DNA of 64,000 nt from Ardenticatenaceae bacterium (lineage in GTDB: Bacteria; Chloroflexota; Anaerolineae; Promineifilales; Promineifilaceae): assembly GCA_020634375.1 (NCBI GenBank), contig JACKBX010000006.1:186001-250000 (forward strand). Direction: 5' to 3'. Below are positions 8,735 through 17,080 of the stretch, piece by piece. Numbering within the stretch: position 1 is the first letter of the stretch; every line of letters starts with the position of its first letter. The position numbers and the translations under genes are program-made. The notes below the pieces were generated by a model that saw nothing but the letters and a program-made list of their open reading frames with translations, ran no database searches and was not told the DNA's origin.

Positions 8735-9649
8735 ATGCACTTATTTGACGAATCTACCCTCCGCAAACTGGAACAACTGACCCTCGTGGCCGAGCGGGTG
8801 CGTGTGGGCGCGATGAAGGGCGACCGCCGCAGCAGCAAGCGCGGCACGTCCATTGAGTTTGCCGATTACCGCAATTATGTGCAGGGGGATGACCTGCGGC
8901 GGCTGGATTGGAATGTGTATGCGCGGTTGGAACGGCCGTTCATCAAGCTCCTTGAAGAAGAAGAAGACCTCGCCGTGCATTTGCTCGTAGACGCCAGCGC
9001 CAGCATGAACTGGCCGGGGGAAGAGAGTAATCAGTCGCCAGTAGTCAGTATGCAGTCTGCTAATAAGTTAGCTTATGCTCTGCGGCTGGCGGGTGCGTTG
9101 GGGCACATCGCCCTCACCGCCGGGGATTTGCTCACGGTGACGCTGCTGCACAGCGATGGCGACCAGCGTTGGGGGCCGTTTCGCGGGGCGCAGAACAGCC
9201 TGCGCCTGCTGCGCTTTTTGGAGAGTGACACGGCGGCGGGCATCACCGACCTCAATGTGTCACTGCGCGATTATGCGCTGCGTGGGCGGCGTCCGGGGCT
9301 GCTCTTTGTGCTCTCCGATTTACTCTCGCCCAATGGCTACCAGGAGGGTTTGAATGCCTTGCAGGCGCGGGGGTACGAGGTGGGCTTGCTGCATCTGCTC
9401 AGCCCGGACGAGATGGAGCCGCCGTTGGGCGGCGACTTGAAGCTGGTGGATGTGGAGACGGGCGCGGACGCGGAAATTACCCTCGACCCGACGACGCTGG
9501 CGCTGTACCGCGAGCGGCTGGGCGGCTGGCTGGCGGAGATTGGCAGCTACTGTGCCGGGCGGCATGTGCATTATATTCCGGTGGTGACGGCCGTTCCCTG
9601 GGAGAAGCTGGTGATGCAGACTTTGCGGGTGAAGGGTGTGCTAAAATAA
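8735..9649 (+). CDS. DUF58 domain protein (VWA-like fold)
   Basis: 304 aa. The DUF58 hallmark is the stretch VQGDDLRRLDWNVYARLERP (about 49-68), followed by a MIDAS-like DASAS at 86-90. DUF58 proteins accompany MoxR ATPases and are thought to be part of a chaperone/assembly complex. Residues about 98-109 are encoded by an in-frame CAGTAATCAGT-type repeat (9026-9060) placed just after the MIDAS strand; without it the chain would run directly from the GEE motif to NKLAYALRLA. The insertion keeps the frame and brings no stop. Confidence 0.9.
   Translation: MHLFDESTLRKLEQLTLVAERVRVGAMKGDRRSSKRGTSIEFADYRNYVQGDDLRRLDWNVYARLERPFIKLLEEEEDLAVHLLVDASASMNWPGEESNQSPVVSMQSANKLAYALRLAGALGHIALTAGDLLTVTLLHSDGDQRWGPFRGAQNSLRLLRFLESDTAAGITDLNVSLRDYALRGRRPGLLFVLSDLLSPNGYQEGLNALQARGYEVGLLHLLSPDEMEPPLGGDLKLVDVETGADAEITLDPTTLALYRERLGGWLAEIGSYCAGRHVHYIPVVTAVPWEKLVMQTLRVKGVLK
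9026..9060 (+). repeat. CAGTAATCAGT-type repeat inserted in frame in the DUF58 gene
   Basis: Units AGTAATCAGT, CCAGTAGTCAGT and ATGCAGT match the spacer repeats on both sides of this gene. It encodes about twelve residues, SNQSPVVSMQSA, next to the MIDAS strand. Confidence 0.75.
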
Positions 9650-9650
9650 A

Positions 9651-9673
9651 GCGTGAAACGTGAAACGTGAGAG
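9651..9673. repeat. GTGAAACGT repeat, single arm
   Basis: Two and a half copies of GTGAAAC(GT) directly after the DUF58 stop. No opposing arm is seen, so this is a solo half of the family at 5042 and 21685. Confidence 0.65.
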
Positions 9674-9723
9674 GAATTTTGTCTAATTCAACTGTCAGAA
9701 TGTTGTTTTATGGGGAGGGGTCT

Positions 9724-12057
9724 ATGAAAAAGATTTCTTTGTTTGCTGTGTTGTTTGTTGTGCTGTTGGCTGCTTGTGGGGGAAAGGAGAAGGTTGCAGG
9801 CGCAACGGCCGTTCCCACCCCCACTCAACCCCCTGCTACCACAACACTCACGCCAGCCTGGACGCCAATGCCAACGGCCGTTGCTACGGAAACGGCCGTG
9901 CCTACCCCCACCATCACCCCGCCAAGCCCGCCGGTAGATATTCTCGATTTGTCCATGCTTTCTGCGGTTTCGGTAGATGAAACGATAACGTATGGCTTGA
10001 AAACGCCATCCTATGAATTTGTCCGCGATTGGCTATATGCAGAACGGGAAGTCCCTGATCGAAGCGTGTTACTATTTTACTTTCTCCCTTTTCTTTCCTT
10101 CGATTTTACCCATAGTTTTCCAAATGGGGCAGGCGACCTGAGCATAGTTGTGCATGGGATATTAGACCATGGAGAGGGCTATTATCAGAGTGAAGAGATA
10201 TGGCCTTTGTTGGAAACGGCCGTTATCGCCAGACTCAATGAAAACAACATCAGCTTTGAAGATGGAAAGCGTATTAATATCTCACTTGTGACACTTAATC
10301 CTAAAGCAGTTGATTTGAATGAAGATGGTTCTAATGAGTGGTTGGTAGAAGTAGAAGCAGGTGCTTTAGACATTTTAGGTGTAATACCGCTTATGGTGGA
10401 TTCGTCTGGGCAGTATGCAATCCTTCCCAATACGATAATACCAGTGAACACTTGGCAGTATGATGACATTGCCCAAGTTGACTTTGATTATGACTTTACC
10501 GGTGACGGTCATGTTGAAATTTTGCAGGCTATGCAAGGGTACTTTTTAGGCGGCACACATGGGTCAATTAATGTTTACACCTGGAATGGTTCTGGCTTTT
10601 ATGCGCTTGATGAAATTGATATGACCGTTGCCAAATTTAAGCCAGTGCCTGTTTTCGAGGTTGCTGATTTTACGGGAGATGGCATTGTAGACATTCAGGT
10701 CACAACGCCCCATGAAGTTAATTTTGACTGTGCCTGGAACGAAGTAGATATTTATAGTTGGCAAGATGGGACGCCTCAATTCTCCCTCTCGCCATCAAAC
10801 GAGACGCCCGAAACGCCTGAATGCGCCATGTTTCATGCCATAACCCCCAGTAGCTGGTATTCCGATAAGGTGCTTGCGGAAAAGAGCCGAGTAGAGCTGC
10901 TTGAATTTGCCTTGAATCAACTATCGCTAGAAACTGCCCCATCTGCCGATTACCTGGCGTTGGGATATTTTCATTTGGCGATGGCTTACCTGGAACAAAA
11001 CGACGTGACCGGAGCTAGGCAAGCGTTTAACGAATTAAGCAATTTGCCGGATGAGGTCACCTTTGCACTGCTGGTGCGAAACCTTTATGCTGAGAATGGC
11101 GGTGATTTGTTAGATGTATGCTGGCAGCTTTATCAATTACCCGAACTGGCCGAACAGACGGGCATCCGTGATTATATTTACGCAGGTTCCGTTACTGGTT
11201 ATTTTGGCCCTGGCAGTGAAAATATAAACCGAAATGCTATATGCCCATTTCCGCAAGTGGTTCAAGAGCGATTAGCTGCTTTAACTTTGCCCCTCTCACA
11301 ACATCCTAAAGACAGTCTTGCCCAACATGGTTTCGATTTTTTAGATTACGGAACGGTCAATATTGATGATGACCCCGAAGAGGAGTGGTTTGGTCTAGTC
11401 GAACAGGGGGATGTTTACTTAACATTGTTAGATCAGATAGATGGGGGATTAAAGCCCATCATTTTTACTACAGCATGTTTTGAATGTAAGGAAGGCTTTG
11501 AATACGAGATTCGTAATGATAATGGTCAATTCTATATTATTGGTAGGTTGAGTCAGGAGGATCAATGTACTGGGGGATCAATGCCTATAGTATCTCATCC
11601 TTTTCTTGTGCAATTTGAGAATGAACAATTTGGTTTTGATATACTCCTTTCCTATTGTGATGTGGGTTCTGTTGATAAACGGCCGTTAACAGAAATAACA
11701 AAAGCCGATTTTGCTACAAGGCCCACCAATTCTCCCACATGGCGTAGAATATTGCTCCAGGCTACCGGTCATCTGAGTGAATGGGGGTTGGTAGCAGAGA
11801 TACAAACGGCCGTGCTTACCCAATCCGACCCCGACATCCCCGAAAAAATCGCTAACCTGCTTACTTACCTACCTGCCGATGATGCAGAGGTGCAGCCCTA
11901 CATTCAACATCTCACCTACCTGCTGGGCTACTACTATGAACTGAGCGGCGAGGAGGAAACGGCCGTCGCCACCTACCTCACCCTCATCCACCAATACCCC
12001 ACGTCACCCTGGGCCTGGCTTGCCTGGGCGCGCTTGGAACCGGTGGCGGCTCCGTAG
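9724..12057 (+). CDS. Lipoprotein with FG-GAP/VCBS-like repeats and TPR-like helices
   Basis: 777 aa from ATG 9724, preceded by GGGGAGGGG. The signal peptide ends in a lipobox LLAAC (Cys18). A Thr/Pro linker follows (about 25-75) with three TAVP-type motifs written by ACGGCCGT. Two calcium-loop-like motifs, DYDFTGDGHVEI and DFTGDGIVDI, suggest FG-GAP/VCBS-type beta-propeller blades. Residues about 390-470 and the C-terminal about 80 residues look like TPR helices. It is probably anchored at the outer face of the membrane. The specific function is unknown. It separates the DUF58 gene from the BatA-like gene. Confidence 0.8.
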   Translation: MKKISLFAVLFVVLLAACGGKEKVAGATAVPTPTQPPATTTLTPAWTPMPTAVATETAVPTPTITPPSPPVDILDLSMLSAVSVDETITYGLKTPSYEFVRDWLYAEREVPDRSVLLFYFLPFLSFDFTHSFPNGAGDLSIVVHGILDHGEGYYQSEEIWPLLETAVIARLNENNISFEDGKRINISLVTLNPKAVDLNEDGSNEWLVEVEAGALDILGVIPLMVDSSGQYAILPNTIIPVNTWQYDDIAQVDFDYDFTGDGHVEILQAMQGYFLGGTHGSINVYTWNGSGFYALDEIDMTVAKFKPVPVFEVADFTGDGIVDIQVTTPHEVNFDCAWNEVDIYSWQDGTPQFSLSPSNETPETPECAMFHAITPSSWYSDKVLAEKSRVELLEFALNQLSLETAPSADYLALGYFHLAMAYLEQNDVTGARQAFNELSNLPDEVTFALLVRNLYAENGGDLLDVCWQLYQLPELAEQTGIRDYIYAGSVTGYFGPGSENINRNAICPFPQVVQERLAALTLPLSQHPKDSLAQHGFDFLDYGTVNIDDDPEEEWFGLVEQGDVYLTLLDQIDGGLKPIIFTTACFECKEGFEYEIRNDNGQFYIIGRLSQEDQCTGGSMPIVSHPFLVQFENEQFGFDILLSYCDVGSVDKRPLTEITKADFATRPTNSPTWRRILLQATGHLSEWGLVAEIQTAVLTQSDPDIPEKIANLLTYLPADDAEVQPYIQHLTYLLGYYYELSGEEETAVATYLTLIHQYPTSPWAWLAWARLEPVAAP

Positions 12058-12066
12058 CAGTTGCGG

Positions 12067-12099
12067 AGATTGGTCAAATCTTCAAGATTTGACCAATCT
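12067..12099. repeat. Perfect 16-bp palindromic hairpin (AGATT-type)
   Basis: AGATTGGTCAAATCTT (12067-12082) and its exact complement (12084-12099) are separated by a single C. It lies just after a stop and could terminate transcription, but it has no T-tract. It forms the left border of the 21-bp array. A near-identical copy lies at 60256. Confidence 0.9.
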
Positions 12100-12145
12100 T
12101 TTGCCAAACGGCCGTACCTCCCCTAAAATCCTCGTCAAAATCGCC

Positions 12146-12390
12146 CAGGAGCATCAAGCAATCATTCAGAAGCATCAAGCAGTTACCCAGGAACATTAAG
12201 CAGTCATTCAGGAGCATTAAGCAACAACCCAGGAGCGTTAAGCAGTCATTCAGGAGCATTAAGCAACAACCCAGGAGCGTTAAGCAGTCATCCAGGAGCA
12301 TTAAGCAACGACCCAGGAGCAATAAGCAGTCGTTCAGGAGCGGTAAGCAACGACTCAGGAGCATTAAGCAGTCATCCAGAAGCGTTTTTC
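12146..12390. repeat. Array of twelve 21-bp direct repeats
   Basis: Units begin CAGGAGC(A/G)TTAAGCA and start at 12146, 12167, 12188, 12209, 12230, 12251, 12272, 12293, 12314, 12335, 12356 and 12377, each exactly 21 bp apart. The last six bases alternate between GTCATT-like and ACAACC-like, so the real repeat is often 42 bp. Both end units are the most diverged. As 21 is seven codons, some frames stay open, including one on each strand, but no start with a ribosome site is seen. Hairpins lie on both sides (12067, 12393, 12430) and a 218-aa gene follows at 12500. Confidence 0.93.
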
Positions 12391-12392
12391 AA

Positions 12393-12412
12393 CCGGTTTC
12401 CATTGAAACCGG
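12393..12412. repeat. CCGGTTTC hairpin at the right end of the 21-bp array
   Basis: CCGGTTTC (12393-12400), loop CATT, GAAACCGG (12405-12412): a perfect 8-bp stem between the array and the second AGATT hairpin. Confidence 0.8.
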
Positions 12413-12429
12413 ATAACCATTTGCCCGGA

Positions 12430-12462
12430 AGATTGGTTCAATCTGCCAGATTGAACCAATCT
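12430..12462. repeat. AGATT-type hairpin, right border of the array
   Basis: AGATTGGTTCAATCT (12430-12444), loop GCC, exact complement (12448-12462). It mirrors the left border at 12067 (both begin AGATTGGT and end ACCAATCT). Confidence 0.88.
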
Positions 12463-12499
12463 AACACGAGGCAACAATCAACCTATTGGGAGGTTTATC

Positions 12500-13156
12500 A
12501 TGACAAGACCAGCGAAAAGTATCGATCAGCGTTTGTTAGAGGCCCAGGTAGCCATTGACAACAGCCTGCACAGCCCGGCCATCCTGGAGGCCGTCACCCT
12601 CATGGGCTACGACCAGGCCCGCCTGCAAACGGCCCGCGCCCTCTACGACGAGGTGATGGCCCTGGTGGCGGCGCAAAAACGGGAATACGGCGAGCAGTAC
12701 GAAGCTACCGCCACCCTGCAAGCGGCCTGGGACGCCGCCGACCTGGCCTATAAACGCACCCTCAAAATCTGCCGCGTGGCCTTTAACGGCAAGACCAAAG
12801 CGCAGAAAACCTTAGGCTTAACCGGCAGCCGTAAGAAGAGTATCAGCGGCTGGCTGGAGCAGGCGACCACGTTCTACATAAATTTGCTGGGCACGCCCGA
12901 CCTGATGACGGCTCTGGCCGCTTATGGGTATGACCAGGCCAAACTAGAGGCGGAGTCGGCGTTGGTGCAGGCGGTGCAAGCGGCCAAAGCCACACAAGAT
13001 CGGGAGCGTGGCGAAGCGCAGGAGGCCACCGAATTCCGCGATGCCAAGCTGGATGAGCTGGATCGATGGATAGCCGACTATAAGGTCATTGCCGAAATTG
13101 CCCTGTCCGATTCGCCGCAGCAGCTAGAGCAGTTGGGCTGGGTGGTGCCTTCATAA
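12500..13156 (+). CDS. Unknown duplicated helical protein next to the 21-bp array
   Basis: 218 aa, soluble and all-helical, with no membrane segment. The chain is an internal duplication with an offset of about 107 residues. MGYDQARLQTARALYDEV in the first half (from about 35) aligns with YGYDQAKLEAESALVQAV in the second (from about 142), and both continue with a Q.RE.GE..EAT helix. The hinge GLTGSRKKSISGWL (about 106-119) carries three basic residues in a row. I recall similar hypothetical proteins from filamentous bacteria but know no function. The ATG follows GGGAGGTTTATC. The array and hairpins lie in its leader, so it may act on or be controlled by them. Confidence 0.85.
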   Translation: MTRPAKSIDQRLLEAQVAIDNSLHSPAILEAVTLMGYDQARLQTARALYDEVMALVAAQKREYGEQYEATATLQAAWDAADLAYKRTLKICRVAFNGKTKAQKTLGLTGSRKKSISGWLEQATTFYINLLGTPDLMTALAAYGYDQAKLEAESALVQAVQAAKATQDRERGEAQEATEFRDAKLDELDRWIADYKVIAEIALSDSPQQLEQLGWVVPS

Positions 13157-13158
13157 GG

Positions 13159-13208
13159 GGTAAGTTTGCAAGTGGCAAGTGGCAAGCAGGTAGGTCACTT
13201 GTCACTGG
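13159..13208. repeat. GCAAGTG-type repeat hairpin
   Basis: Left arm GTTTGCAAGTGGCAAGTGGCAAG and opposing GTCACTTGTCACTGG. A relative of the spacer repeat at 20465. The rest of the spacer to 13314 shows nothing else clear apart from the ribosome site of the next gene. Confidence 0.65.
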
Positions 13209-13314
13209 CATACCTCGTTCCGTGTGCCTGAAACCGGGGAGGGATTAATGGTTTCCCTTATCCAAGCAAATCATCCTGGCTATGGTGTACAATAGCGTAA
13301 AAGGAGCGACAAGT

Positions 13315-13692
13315 ATGGAAAAAATTCGTCAGGTCATTAATGCTGATGGTTTACAAATACCTCTACCTCTCGTATCCCGCTACGGGTTGCAACCGGGTGC
13401 GCGTGTCACTTTGGAATTAGACGAACATGGTATTCACATTACCCCGGTATTGCCCAACCGCCAGGATATTGAAAACCTCGCTCTGCAATACCTGTTAACA
13501 AACCTGGGAGATGCCGTGACCGTCCAAGTCATTGCCGAAAAAGAGCTTTGGTGGATAGATGTTTATGGCGCAGGGCTTGACATTCCATTGGGCCAACTGG
13601 CCTTCTCATTAACCGGACACCTTTTGCCCGGTCAATCTACCACACCAGAAGTAATGCGTAAAACAGCCATTAGCGCCTATCAAGATAAATGA
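13315..13692 (+). CDS. SpoVT/AbrB-like DNA-binding protein
   Basis: 125 aa from ATG 13315 after AAAAGGAGCGAC; an in-frame upstream ATG at 13282 has no ribosome site. The first about 45 residues (VINADGLQIPLPLVSRYGLQPGARVTLELD, split by a turn) match the swapped-hairpin AbrB/MazE fold with its usual PxxL...LxxGxxVxLE pattern. The remaining about 75 residues are unassigned. The stop overlaps the start of a C39-like gene (ATGA at 13689-13692). The arrangement is like a toxin-antitoxin pair, but that is inference. Confidence 0.8.
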   Translation: MEKIRQVINADGLQIPLPLVSRYGLQPGARVTLELDEHGIHITPVLPNRQDIENLALQYLLTNLGDAVTVQVIAEKELWWIDVYGAGLDIPLGQLAFSLTGHLLPGQSTTPEVMRKTAISAYQDK

Positions 13693-14138
13693 TTCTCCCC
13701 GTTCCTCATTATCAACAAGCGTACAATTACACTTGCGTGCCTGCCTGTGCCCGCATGATTTTGGCTTACTTTGGCCATGAACATGATGAAGCAGAATTGG
13801 CGCTGACATTCAAAACGATTCCCTTTCTGGGTACACAGCCCGATCAAGTCGTTTCCGGTTTGGAAACATTGGGCTACCATGCTTTGTGGTTTGAAAATGC
13901 AACCATCGAGAGAATGAAGGACATTCTGGCTGTAGAGTGGCCTTTAATCGTGTTTCTTCGTGCCCAAGATTTGCCGCACGGCCGTACTAGACTTCATGCG
14001 CTTGTCATCATTGGCATTGAAGACGATGCCATTGTCTGCCTCGATCCTACATTGGCAGATAGGCTGAAAATAAGCCCATCGTCCTTTGTGCCACTTTGGG
14101 CTAATTTGAATTATCAAGGCATGGTTATTTGGGAATAG
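13689..14138 (+). CDS. C39-like cysteine peptidase domain protein
   Basis: 149 aa. N-terminal motif HYQQAYNYTCVPACARMIL with predicted nucleophile Cys16 and oxyanion Gln9 or Gln10, then His103 (RLHALVIIG) and Asp119 (CLDPT): the order Q-C-H-D of the C39 papain-like family. No signal peptide or transmembrane segment is present, unlike peptidase-ABC transporters that mature bacteriocins, so this is a stand-alone cytoplasmic domain. It is coupled to the AbrB-like gene by a 4-bp overlap. The target is unknown; it could be a processing enzyme, an immunity factor or the toxin of the pair. Confidence 0.82.
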   Translation: MILPVPHYQQAYNYTCVPACARMILAYFGHEHDEAELALTFKTIPFLGTQPDQVVSGLETLGYHALWFENATIERMKDILAVEWPLIVFLRAQDLPHGRTRLHALVIIGIEDDAIVCLDPTLADRLKISPSSFVPLWANLNYQGMVIWE

Positions 14139-14144
14139 AAGCCC

Positions 14145-16043
14145 TTGTCCTTCCTGACCCCCCTCTTCCTCCTCCTCGGCCTGCTGGCCGTGCCCATCAT
14201 CATCATGTACATGCTGCGCCTGCGGCGGCGCGAAGTGCTGGTGAGCAGCACCCTGCTCTGGCAAAAGCTGCTGCGCGACCGCGAAGCCAATGCCCCCTGG
14301 CAAAAATTGCGCCGCAATTTGCTGCTCATTTTGCAACTGCTCATTTTGGCGGCGCTGGTACTGGCCCTGGCACGGCCGTTCCTGCCCGTCCCCAGCGTCG
14401 TCAGCGGCAGCGTCGTCGTCCTGCTCGATGCCTCCGCCTCCATGCTGTCCAGCGACGTTGAACCCACACGCTTTGATGCCGCCAGGGTCGAAGTGGAGCG
14501 GCTGATTAACGACCTGGGCGGGAGCAGCCAGATGACGATTATCCGCGTGGGACAGACGCCACAGGTACTGGCCGCCGCCACCGGCGACAAAACCCTGCTG
14601 CGCAACGCGCTCATGGATACCTCGCCCGACCCCGCTGCCGCCGATTGGGCTGCCGCCTTTGCCCTGGCCTCTGGCGCGGCGCAGGGCTTCCGCGATGCGC
14701 AAATTGTGGTTGTCTCTGATGGCGGCCTGCCCGCCGACCTGCCGCCGCTGCCCACCACACCCATTTACTTGCCCATTGGCAGCAGCGCGGAAAACCTGGG
14801 CCTTACTGCTTTGGCGACACGGGACACGGAAACGGCCGTGCAGTTGTTTGCCAGCGTTGCCAACATGGGTACAGTTGACCGCGAAGCCCTTCTCAACATC
14901 ACCGTCGATGGCACCCTGTTCGATTCGCGGCGCATCAGCGTCCCGGCGGGCAGCACGGCCAACACCACCTGGGAACTGCCCAACGAAACCGCCACCATCG
15001 AAGCCCATCTCAGCGAAAACGAGGGCGATTACTTGCCGCTGGATGATCGCGCCTGGGCCGTGCATGAGGGCGGCATCAGCAACCGCACGCTGCTTGTCAC
15101 CGAGGGCAACCTCTTTTTGGAGCAGGTTTACAGCGTGCTGCCCGGCATTGAAGCCTTCAAAACCACGCCCGGCAGCGAGATCATCACCGCCGAAAATTTT
15201 GACCTCTACGTGTTTGATGGGGCAGCGCTGCCCGACCCCATCCCCGCCGCCGACATGTTGATCATCAACCCGCCCTTTGGCGAGACGGCAGCCAGCAGCG
15301 CTGGCGATTTTTACAGCGTGACCGGCATCTTTTCGGATACGGTGGCGGTACGGTTGGTGGATACGCCGCTGTTAGAGTTTGTGGATTGGCGCAATGTCCA
15401 CGTCCGTGAAGCGAAGCAGGTGAGTGCGGCCTGGGCGCAGCCCTTAGTGCAGGCCGAAGGCGGCCCGCTGATCCTCACCGGGGAGCGCGATGGGCATCGC
15501 ATTGCTCTCTTCACCTTTGACCTGCGGGACTCTGACCTGCCCCTGCAAATTGCATTTCCCATTTTAATGGCTAATATTACAGGCTGGCTTAGTCCTGGGC
15601 GGGCCTTTGATGCGCCCACCGGTTTGCAGCCGGGTGATCCTGTTCGTTTGACGGCCGGGGCGAGCACAACGGCCGTTGCCGTGCAAAAGCCAAATGGTCA
15701 GACCTGGCGAGCCGTGGTAGGTGAGGATGATCTCATCTTTACGGAAACGGATGCGCCGGGATTGTACAATGTGACCCTGCGCGATGGCGGACTGGCAAAC
15801 AGTCCATCCGGTGATCGTCCGGCAGGCTCTTTTGCCGTGAATTTATTTAGCCCGGCGGAGTCGGCCATTGCCCCGCAGGCGGCTATTCATGTGGGGCAGG
15901 TGGAAGTGGAAACGGCCGTTGCCGGAGACGTAGGCCAGCGTGAATTGTGGCCCTGGCTTCTGGCTCTTGCCGTTATCATTTTAGTCGCCGAATGGTGGGT
16001 ACACCATCGCGGCACACAATTACCGAGAATCAACTTGCGATGA
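14145..16043 (+). CDS. BatA/VWA domain membrane protein
   Basis: 632 aa. The BatA N-terminal domain (1-77) has two membrane helices around LRLRRREVLVSSTLLWQ. It is followed by a VWA domain with MIDAS residues D95, S97 and S99, a long extracytoplasmic region and a C-terminal helix (LWPWLLALAVIILVAEWWV). BatA proteins work with MoxR ATPases; the MoxR and DUF58 genes lie upstream. The start is TTG at 14145, giving the usual MSFLTPLFLLLGLLAVP beginning, but the ribosome site is poor. The AbrB/C39 pair ends only 6 bp before it. Confidence 0.9.
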   Translation: MSFLTPLFLLLGLLAVPIIIMYMLRLRRREVLVSSTLLWQKLLRDREANAPWQKLRRNLLLILQLLILAALVLALARPFLPVPSVVSGSVVVLLDASASMLSSDVEPTRFDAARVEVERLINDLGGSSQMTIIRVGQTPQVLAAATGDKTLLRNALMDTSPDPAAADWAAAFALASGAAQGFRDAQIVVVSDGGLPADLPPLPTTPIYLPIGSSAENLGLTALATRDTETAVQLFASVANMGTVDREALLNITVDGTLFDSRRISVPAGSTANTTWELPNETATIEAHLSENEGDYLPLDDRAWAVHEGGISNRTLLVTEGNLFLEQVYSVLPGIEAFKTTPGSEIITAENFDLYVFDGAALPDPIPAADMLIINPPFGETAASSAGDFYSVTGIFSDTVAVRLVDTPLLEFVDWRNVHVREAKQVSAAWAQPLVQAEGGPLILTGERDGHRIALFTFDLRDSDLPLQIAFPILMANITGWLSPGRAFDAPTGLQPGDPVRLTAGASTTAVAVQKPNGQTWRAVVGEDDLIFTETDAPGLYNVTLRDGGLANSPSGDRPAGSFAVNLFSPAESAIAPQAAIHVGQVEVETAVAGDVGQRELWPWLLALAVIILVAEWWVHHRGTQLPRINLR

Positions 16044-16993
16044 GCGAACCGATGAACGATGACCGCCAACTCAACAAACGTGCCCTACTGATAGGGGGCG
16101 GGTTTGTGGTGCTGGTCATCATCGCGCTGCTGCTGTGGCCCTATAGCGGTATTGGTAATCGCCCTCTCAAGCCGCTGCGCCCAACGGCCGTGCCCGTAGA
16201 ATTAGTGGTCAACGGCCAGCCCTTATTGGTGACATTTGATCAACTCAATAACGACCCGGCCAGTTTGCTGGGCCAGCGTATTCGTGTGACGGGTGATTTT
16301 GCGCGTATCAGCCCGCCCAACTGCCTGCCGTACAGCGGGCCAACATTTCGCTGGGGACTGGTTGCCGATGCCTTGCAGTTAAATGCACGGGGGTTTGAGC
16401 CGATTGTGCGCCTCGTTCCCGAAGGAACGTCGATGACGATTGAGGGGATTTGGCAGCGCTACGTGGGGCCGCTAGGCTGCGGCAAGGAACCTGCGGTAGA
16501 GACGGTCTGGTATTTGGAAGTGACGCAGATTGTACAGCCTAATCCGCTGCCTAATTTTGGTGGCACGCTGGTGGATGCGGGAGCCGATGGGTTAACGGTG
16601 GAACCGGGTGAACTCACTCCCACTGTGCCGTCTTTGTCGCCAACTGAAGATGGGGCAGAGCCAACGGCCGTTGCTGGAACGCCAACTCCCTCAACCACAC
16701 CAACCGCTTCGGCCACGCCGACCATCACGCCCACGCCGGATGCTACTGCCGGAACCGCCACGCCGACGGCCAGCGCCACGCCCACTGGCACACTGCTGCC
16801 CACTGTGACGGGCACACCACCCACGCCCACGCCAACCAGCACCGCCACACCGACAGCGACATTTATTCCCGGCACAACGCCAACGCCGGTGACGCCTGTT
16901 CCCACACTCCCGTCTGGTGGCGGCGGAGGCTATCCTGGCCCCAACCCAAGCCCCATTCCCAGCGCCATACCAACCACAGACCCGTACCCATAG
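16040..16993 (+). CDS. Membrane-anchored protein with Thr/Pro-rich tail
   Basis: 317 aa from ATG 16040, overlapping the BatA stop (ATGA). One membrane helix (about 16-36) is followed by a domain of about 130 residues. It contains LLGQRIRVTGDFARI, which resembles the OB-like fold of DUF4131/CcmE-type proteins, though I cannot confirm this. A low-complexity tail (about 185-300) is rich in TPTASATPT. It probably stays anchored with its domain outside. Coupling to BatA suggests a role in the same complex. Confidence 0.75.
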   Translation: MSEPMNDDRQLNKRALLIGGGFVVLVIIALLLWPYSGIGNRPLKPLRPTAVPVELVVNGQPLLVTFDQLNNDPASLLGQRIRVTGDFARISPPNCLPYSGPTFRWGLVADALQLNARGFEPIVRLVPEGTSMTIEGIWQRYVGPLGCGKEPAVETVWYLEVTQIVQPNPLPNFGGTLVDAGADGLTVEPGELTPTVPSLSPTEDGAEPTAVAGTPTPSTTPTASATPTITPTPDATAGTATPTASATPTGTLLPTVTGTPPTPTPTSTATPTATFIPGTTPTPVTPVPTLPSGGGGGYPGPNPSPIPSAIPTTDPYP

Positions 16994-17069
16994 AGATAGA
17001 GGTTAGAGATAGAGATAGAGGGGCAAGCGTCATTCCCTTAGCTCTATCTCTGCACTCTATCCCCTCCGA
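16994..17069. repeat. TAGAGA-type repeat hairpin
   Basis: Left arm AGAGATAGAGGTTAGAGATAG and right arm GCTCTATCTCTGCACTCTATC around a 20-bp loop. Same family as 2237. Confidence 0.8.
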
Positions 17070-17080
17070 TAGGAAACTAC

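Noticed and set aside
12074..12364. Leu/Cys-rich 96-aa minus-strand frame across the 21-bp array
   Set aside because: It is open only because 21 bp is seven codons; plus frames are open too (RSIKQSF type). No ribosome site or conserved end is seen.
12146..12390. CRISPR array
   Set aside because: Units of 21 bp follow one another without unique spacers of about 30 bp, and no cas genes are present.
13944..15065. 373-aa minus-strand frame over the C39-like and BatA genes
   Set aside because: Antisense shadow in GC-rich coding sequence; the plus-strand genes have clear catalytic and MIDAS motifs.
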